DNA from: Gammaproteobacteria bacterium
Lineage (GTDB): Bacteria > Pseudomonadota > Gammaproteobacteria > Pseudomonadales > Cellvibrionaceae
DNA length: 15,002 nucleotides
Direction of reading: 5' to 3'
Assembly: GCA_021151625.1 (NCBI GenBank)
Contig: JAGKWY010000094.1
Span: 1 to 15,002, forward strand
Numbering within the stretch: position 1 is the first letter of the stretch; every line of letters begins with the position of its first letter. Below are positions 13,055 to 15,002 of the stretch, piece after piece. The notes under the pieces were generated by a model, which was not told the DNA's origin, searched no databases, and saw nothing but the letters and a program-made list of their open reading frames with translations. Position numbers and translations under genes: made by a program.

Positions 13055-14407
13055 ATGAACTTTACTTCCCTTGGACTTGCGCCCGAATTGCTGCGCGCCC
13101 TTAAAGTCATCGGCTTTAAAACCCTCACACCAGTACAGGAACAAGCCATTCCCGCTGCCCGTCGTGGCCTGGACCTGCTTACCACTGCCCAAACCGGCAC
13201 TGGTAAAACCGCGGCTTACAGCCTGCCGGTATTGCAACAAATGCTGGAAAAACCCAAAGGTACTGAAGCGGGATTTGTGCGCGCCTTAATTCTTGCCCCT
13301 ACCCGCGAGCTGGTAGAGCAAATCGCCAAAGCGCTACAAGAGTTTGCGCAATTCACGCCATTTAAAATCGCCGCTGTTTATGGCGGGGTTAAAGTGACCA
13401 GTCAGGGCGCCAAACTGCGTGCTGGCGTGGATATTCTGGTCGCGACTCCCGGTCGCTTGAAAGAACATATCGAACTGGAAAATGTGAATCTCGCCAAAGT
13501 GGAATTTGCTGTGCTCGACGAAGCCGACCGTATGCTGGATATGGGCTTTGTGGTGGATATGCATGGGATCCTCACCAGTATCACCCGCAAACACCAGACA
13601 CTGTTTTTCTCGGCCACCGGCTCCCCGTTGGTCACTAACCTCTCCAAGCAGGCGATGAATCGCCCTACCCTGATCACCGTTTCCAAACGCAACTCGGTAG
13701 CCGAAACCGTAGATCATGTGCTCTACCCGGTGGACAGCACACGCAAATACGAACTGTTTATCCATTTACTGCACAGCCAGAACTGGTATCAGGTGATGGT
13801 GTTTAGCAGTACGCGCGAAGCTGCTGAACAACTAATTCAGGCATTGAAAAATGACAAAGTTGATGCAGCGGTTATTCACAGCGAAAAGACCCAGGGCTCA
13901 CGCCGTCGTGCGCTACAGGAATTTAAAGAAGGAAAACTGCAGGTATTGGTGGCGACCGAAGTCGCTGCACGCGGATTGGATATTCAGGGGCTGGATTTTG
14001 TAGTGAACCTGGACCTGCCCTTCTTTACCGAAGACTATGTGCACCGTGTAGGCCGCACCGGTCGCGCCGGTAAAAAAGGTACCGCGATCTCACTGGTGAC
14101 ACCTGCTGAGGAGCACAAAATCTCGCTGATTGAAGATGTGATCGGCACCAAAATTAAACGCGAAAAAATCAAAGGTTTTGAGGTTACCGAGCAGATCGTT
14201 AAGGTAGTTACCAAACCGAAAAGTGGTTTACTGAAACTGGCTAGCAAACCAGCCAACAAATCCAAAGCGGGCAATCCCAAAAAATCCGCTTTTGCCAAAC
14301 CGGCAAAAGGCAAGGCAACCGGCGCTCGCCCTGCGGCGAGTAAACCTGCGCGTACCAGTACCAAAACAACCCGCAGTGCAAAACCAGCAGCACCTAAAAA
14401 GCGTTAA
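13055..14407 (+). CDS. DEAD-box ATP-dependent RNA helicase, RhlE-like
   Basis: An ATP-driven RNA-remodelling enzyme, cytoplasmic, with roles in ribosome assembly, RNA decay or cold growth in its relatives. From the ATG at 13055 it is 450 aa; GGTGGA (13042-13047) lies 7 nt upstream, and the N-terminus MNFTSLGLAPELLRAL matches RhlE proteins, so the GTG at 13043 was rejected. Motifs: Q motif TPVQEQAIP (25-33), I AQTGTGKT (45-52), Ia APTRELVEQ (81-89), Ib TPGRL (131-135), II DEAD (155-158), III SAT (186-188), V ATEVAARGLDI (300-310), VI HRVGRTGRAG (330-339). From about 387 it ends in a 64-residue tail of Lys, Ala, Pro, Ser and Thr, strongly basic and probably disordered, for RNA or ribosome contact. 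RhlE is the best fit among DEAD proteins, but a paralogue such as a general RhlB/SrmB relative cannot be excluded. It has its own promoter and terminator. Confidence 0.93.
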   Translation: MNFTSLGLAPELLRALKVIGFKTLTPVQEQAIPAARRGLDLLTTAQTGTGKTAAYSLPVLQQMLEKPKGTEAGFVRALILAPTRELVEQIAKALQEFAQFTPFKIAAVYGGVKVTSQGAKLRAGVDILVATPGRLKEHIELENVNLAKVEFAVLDEADRMLDMGFVVDMHGILTSITRKHQTLFFSATGSPLVTNLSKQAMNRPTLITVSKRNSVAETVDHVLYPVDSTRKYELFIHLLHSQNWYQVMVFSSTREAAEQLIQALKNDKVDAAVIHSEKTQGSRRRALQEFKEGKLQVLVATEVAARGLDIQGLDFVVNLDLPFFTEDYVHRVGRTGRAGKKGTAISLVTPAEEHKISLIEDVIGTKIKREKIKGFEVTEQIVKVVTKPKSGLLKLASKPANKSKAGNPKKSAFAKPAKGKATGARPAASKPARTSTKTTRSAKPAAPKKR

Positions 14408-14434
14408 TTTTTGCAGCTAAAGCCCCGGAAAAAC

Positions 14435-14471
14435 AAAAGGCCGTCTGTTTCCCAACAGGCGGCCTTTTTTT
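14435..14471. terminator. Intrinsic terminator after the helicase gene, usable on both strands
   Basis: GGCCGTCTGTT (14439-14449) pairs with AACAGGCGGCC (14454-14464), an 11-bp stem with one G-T pair and a TCCC loop, followed by seven T residues (14465-14471). Four A residues before the stem give a shorter U run on the minus strand for the convergent DUF6172 gene. Confidence 0.9.
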
Positions 14472-14490
14472 ATGAATCATCAACTGGGAA

Positions 14491-14817
14491 TTAGTCTCCC
14501 AAATCCTCGTCGTTATCCAGGTCATCATCATAAGCACGTGGTTTGCGGGTCGCCGCACGGGAGAGAATCTCCACATAAAAACCTTCGCCGCCAGCAGCTT
14601 TGACTTTATCCATCAAGTCAATGATTATTGCCAGGCGCACTTCTTCCGCCTCTGCCTCAGTCGCACCAAAACGACAATCAAACGCCCAATAGTTACTACC
14701 CGCCGGTAAGGCCTTATTGCGCTCGCGCTTCACGTATTTGCGCACTTCGTGCTTGATGGCTTCGAACAAGCGCTCGGGGTGTTTGCCTTCGATATTGAGT
14801 TTGAATGTCTTTTTCAT
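14491..14817 (-). CDS. DUF6172 family protein
   Basis: A small conserved proteobacterial protein of unknown function, recognised from MKKTFKLNIEGKHPERLFEA (1-20), the basic run HEVRKYVKRERNKALP, and WAFDCRFGATEAEAE. From the ATG at 14817 it is 108 aa; an in-frame ATG at 14886 would add 23 residues that do not belong to the family. GAGC just upstream is a weak ribosome-binding site. The protein has a compact alpha/beta appearance with no signal peptide or membrane span, a basic first third, and a strongly acidic C-terminal tail (DDDLDNDEDLGD) that may be disordered. On the minus strand a -10-like TAAGAT (14860-14855) followed by GCGC lies about 40 nt upstream. It converges on the helicase gene with a shared terminator between them. 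The family name comes from memory of its N-terminal pattern; no function is assigned. Confidence 0.83.
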   Translation of the reverse strand: MKKTFKLNIEGKHPERLFEAIKHEVRKYVKRERNKALPAGSNYWAFDCRFGATEAEAEEVRLAIIIDLMDKVKAAGGEGFYVEILSRAATRKPRAYDDDLDNDEDLGD

Positions 14818-14854
14818 GATCGCTCGATAGTGATAAGGGTAAATCCGGGTGCGC

Positions 14855-14860
14855 ATCTTA
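14855..14860 (-). promoter_or_regulatory. Weak candidate -10 box for the DUF6172 gene
   Basis: TAAGAT on the minus strand, followed by GCGCACC, about 37 nt before the start codon. It resembles the other -10/discriminator pairs here but differs at one discriminator base, and no -35 box fits at normal spacing. Confidence 0.3.
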
Positions 14861-14916
14861 CCGTAATGAACCCTTCTCAGGTGCAAACAAATGGTGATTC
14901 TAAGGCCCTAACCGCC

Positions 14917-14929
14917 TATAATGCGCGCC
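14917..14929 (+). promoter_or_regulatory. Candidate -10 box with GCGCGCC discriminator, gene at the right edge
   Basis: A consensus TATAAT (14917-14922) followed at once by GCGCGCC (14923-14929). It lies about 50 nt before the ATG at 14980. The -35 region is poor. Confidence 0.55.
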
Positions 14930-14979
14930 TTATTTTTGCATGATTTTTAATCAAGTCAGCGTTTACGCAGGTGTTGTCG

Positions 14980-15002
14980 ATGTCCGCCACAGAAACCCCG
15001 AC
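14980..15002 (+). CDS. Start of a rightward gene, cut by the window edge
   Basis: Only seven full codons are visible (MSATETP), too few to name a product. The ATG follows a good -10 box and an AGG-containing leader (near 14969-14971), and no stop codon occurs before the edge. It is divergent from the DUF6172 gene. Confidence 0.45.

Noticed and set aside
14749..14943. A plus-strand reading frame through the DUF6172 start region
   Set aside because: It runs antisense to a family-matching gene and covers a promoter region; no ribosome-binding site or family similarity.

Overview
The window looks like chromosomal DNA from a gammaproteobacterium, most likely a Cellvibrio-like member of the Cellvibrionaceae. 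That placement is inferred from gene content (Prc, XthA, a DUF1820 protein, a DUF6172 protein, a RhlE-type helicase), moderate GC content and gammaproteobacterial terminators and -10 boxes. No alignment was run. Eleven complete genes have a recognisable family, one complete gene is unrecognised, and a thirteenth gene starts at the right edge. No rRNA, tRNA, CRISPR array, transposase, integrase or phage gene was seen.

Layout. 1-1700: an unrecognised 138-residue protein with its own terminator, then a solitary secreted solute-binding-type protein. 1758-4803: the periplasmic tail-specific protease Prc, and exonuclease III XthA, whose start lies just behind the Prc terminator. 4815-7437: a LysR regulator transcribed away from an azoR-pirin pair, a typical redox/electrophile-response arrangement. 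7411-9184: an orphan FGGY sugar/polyol kinase bracketed by two different inverted-repeat elements. 9202-9543: a DUF1820 protein. 9694-12916: a marR-emrA-emrB operon read leftwards, with a good promoter whose -10 box sits in an AT-rich palindrome. 13013-14471: a RhlE-like DEAD-box RNA helicase and its terminator, converging with a DUF6172 gene. The right edge holds the promoter and first codons of a rightward gene.

The genes form several independent housekeeping and stress units (protein quality control, DNA repair, quinone/azo reduction, drug efflux, RNA remodelling) rather than one pathway. I found no convincing new multi-gene system. The most interesting material is non-coding: a 106-bp element with 28-bp terminal inverted repeats and nested hairpins (9079-9184); a 101-bp REPIN-like element whose end supplies the kinase stop codon (7411-7511); a hairpin covering the kinase ribosome-binding region (9014-9040); and three -10 boxes each followed by the same GCGCGCC discriminator.

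Several starts were moved inward from the longest reading frame where Shine-Dalgarno placement or family alignment supports it: prc, lysR, azoR, pirin, the DUF1820 gene, rhlE and the DUF6172 gene.
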